Source: Lysobacter arvi
GTDB lineage: Bacteria > Pseudomonadota > Gammaproteobacteria > Xanthomonadales > Xanthomonadaceae
DNA length: 64,000 bases
Reading direction: 5' to 3'
NCBI GenBank assembly: GCA_031216755.1
Contig: JARUHG010000001.1
Span: 186,001 to 250,000 of the forward strand
Position 1 is the stretch's first letter; every line of letters starts with the position of its first letter. Under the pieces are notes generated by a model. It was not told the DNA's origin, made no database searches, and was given only the letters and a program-made list of their open reading frames with translations. The translations under genes were made by a program, and so were the position numbers. Shown here piece after piece: positions 62,955 to 64,000 of this stretch.

Positions 62955-63128
62955 ATGGCCACCCGCAAGCTACCGACTCCTCCCCAGGTGCCGGCCGCGA
63001 TGTCTCCACCGCCGCGCGTGCCGCGCCTGGTCCGTCTGCCGAGAAGGGAAGACGCGCGCAAGCCCACGCGTGCCGATCGCGCCGAGCACCAGATGCGGCT
63101 GCGCCGGTTGAGCGCCGGCCATGCCTGA
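62955..63128 (+). CDS. Possible small basic protein
   Basis: A 57-residue frame, MATRKLPTPPQVPAAMSPPP then RVPRLVRLPRREDARKPTRA, ending RLRRLSAGHA. It is Pro/Arg-rich with no known domain. There is no strong ribosome-binding site (GTTGTCCCCC precedes it). It lies between the histidine kinase and the riboswitch. It may be real, but composition alone is also that of GC-rich non-coding DNA. Confidence 0.35.
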   Translation: MATRKLPTPPQVPAAMSPPPRVPRLVRLPRREDARKPTRADRAEHQMRLRRLSAGHA

Positions 63129-63172
63129 ACGTCCCGTTCCGTCGCGGCGCTCCGGCCATGCTAGGATCGCCG

Positions 63173-63303
63173 CAGAAGGGGAGTAGCTCCATCGTGCTGT
63201 CGCCGTCATTACGGGTCGTCCTGCAACGGGACGAACCCCGGTGCAGCAGCGGGCCGCGCGCGGCCCGTGAGCAAGACCTTCGCCGCTTCCACGGCGAAGG
63301 TGC
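63173..63303 (+). promoter_or_regulatory. yybP-ykoY (Mn2+) riboswitch
   Basis: The leader holds AAGGGGAGTAGCTCC (63176-63190), the conserved L1 core of the yybP-ykoY class. CCCCGGTGCAGC (63237-63248) is the 3' partner, then GGGCCGCG..CGCGGCCC forms a hairpin, and GAGCAAGACCTTCGCCG with CGGCGAAGG (63269-63301) is the P-helix with the conserved ACCUUCG-type loop. This class binds Mn2+ and turns on exporters. It lies about 130 bases before a TerC-family gene, a known target. The expression platform (transcription or translation) is not clear. Confidence 0.9.
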
Positions 63304-63431
63304 GTCCGGATCACACCCGATCGAATGATCGCCAGTCGCTTCGATGAGCGATCAGGCAGGGCGATCGGCGATCCCACCGATGCGTTTCGCGCCGTGGTCC
63401 CGGCTCCCGACCACCGAACCGAATCCATCCG

Positions 63432-64000
63432 ATGGACATTCTTCTAAACCCCGAAATCTGGATCGCCCTGGCCACGTTGACGGCGCTCGAGCTCGTGCTC
63501 GGCATCGACAACATCATCTTCATCTCCATCCTCTCCGGCAAACTGCCGCCGCACCAGCGCGACAAGGCGCGCAAGCTCGGCATCGCGCTCGCCGCGATCA
63601 CCCGCCTGGGCCTGCTGCTGACCATCGCCTGGATCGTGAGCCTGACCAAGCCGCTGTTCGAGGTGCTCGGCCATGCGTTCTCGTGGCGCGACCTGATCCT
63701 CATCGGCGGCGGCCTGTTCCTGATCGCCAAGGCCACCCACGAGATCCACCAGAAGCTCGAAGGCGCCAGCGAAACCGTGTCCGCCGGCAAGGCGGTCGGC
63801 GCGACGTTCGGCAGCGTGATCGCGCAGATCATGGTGCTGGACATCGTGTTCTCGCTGGACTCGATCATCACCGCCGTCGGCATGGTGGACGAGCGCTGGG
63901 TGATGGTCGCCGCGATCCTGATCTCGATCGTCTTCATGCTGGCCTTCGCCCGGCCGATCGGCGATTTCGTCGAACGCCATCCGACCGTGAAAATCCTCGC
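63432..64000 (+). CDS. TerC-family membrane protein, N-terminal part (cut by window end)
   Basis: The first 189 residues of a TerC/Alx/MntX-type integral membrane protein. LTALELVLGIDNIIFISILS (20 residues) carries the Glu and Asp of the first conserved helix, and VLDIVFSLDSIITAVGMVDE (20 residues) carries the Asp of the second; these define the family. Five or more helices are visible before the cut. Members export Mn2+ during metal insertion into secreted proteins or at high Mn2+. The Mn2+ riboswitch upstream agrees. The start ATG at 63432 (MDILLNPEIWIAL) is the family N-terminus. Confidence 0.93.
   Translation, partial: MDILLNPEIWIALATLTALELVLGIDNIIFISILSGKLPPHQRDKARKLGIALAAITRLGLLLTIAWIVSLTKPLFEVLGHAFSWRDLILIGGGLFLIAKATHEIHQKLEGASETVSAGKAVGATFGSVIAQIMVLDIVFSLDSIITAVGMVDERWVMVAAILISIVFMLAFARPIGDFVERHPTVKIL

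Overview
The window is 64 kb of GC-rich (roughly two-thirds G+C by eye), densely coded chromosome from a gammaproteobacterium of the Xanthomonadaceae, most like Lysobacter. Supporting signs are an EF-P-like EfpL, bactofilin, a lipoprotein-type subtilase autotransporter, alanine-rich small lipoproteins, an XAC0095-like small protein, a REP-associated tyrosine transposase, and many short palindromic intergenic repeats. No rRNA, tRNA, CRISPR array or intact prophage was seen. The genes at both window edges are cut.

Layout. 0-3.2 kb: a DUF2388 tail overlapping a DUF4105-like exported protein with a HELAH motif, then a GNAT acetyltransferase and efpL. 3.3-27 kb: a dispersed branched-chain amino-acid (mainly leucine) catabolic region, nearly all on the minus strand: short-chain dehydrogenase, HMG-CoA lyase (liuE), methylcrotonyl-CoA carboxylase (liuD, liuB), methylglutaconyl-CoA hydratase (liuC), acetyl-CoA acetyltransferase, isovaleryl-CoA dehydrogenase (liuA) and leucine dehydrogenase. 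A fused isobutyryl-CoA mutase (icmF) lies on the plus strand at 28.7-32.3 kb. Together these could take leucine to acetyl-CoA and acetoacetate and interconvert isobutyryl- and butyryl-CoA. The set is interrupted by a Fur-box-preceded feoAB iron importer, a bactofilin/zinc-ribbon pair, two alanine-rich lipoproteins, the autotransporter and a carbonic anhydrase.

27.7-28.7 kb is a non-coding array of palindromic repeat units. 32.4-38 kb is accessory: a lower-GC two-gene module (ParA-type ATPase plus a protein with nucleotidyl-cyclase-like motifs), a RAYT with flanking REPs, an XAC0095-like gene and a decayed copy, and a short-peptide / exported-protein / LpxL-like acyltransferase group in which the acyltransferase lacks the usual His-Glu dyad. 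38-64 kb is mixed housekeeping and envelope content: a Tat-exported epimerase, a membrane-linked Mrr-type nuclease, M14 peptidase, Gfo/Idh/MocA enzyme, GH18 chitinase, peroxiredoxin, c-di-GMP enzymes, extensin-like protein, serine hydrolase, antiporter, PLP decarboxylase, an HWE histidine kinase with a divergent receiver protein, and a yybP-ykoY (Mn2+) riboswitch ahead of a terC-family gene cut by the window end.

The strongest unusual signals are: repeat elements inside both inter-domain linkers of icmF, one an 81-bp inverted repeat that keeps the frame; the ParA/cyclase-like module; the peptide/degenerate-acyltransferase group; and a DUF559 nuclease remnant bounded by inverted repeats.
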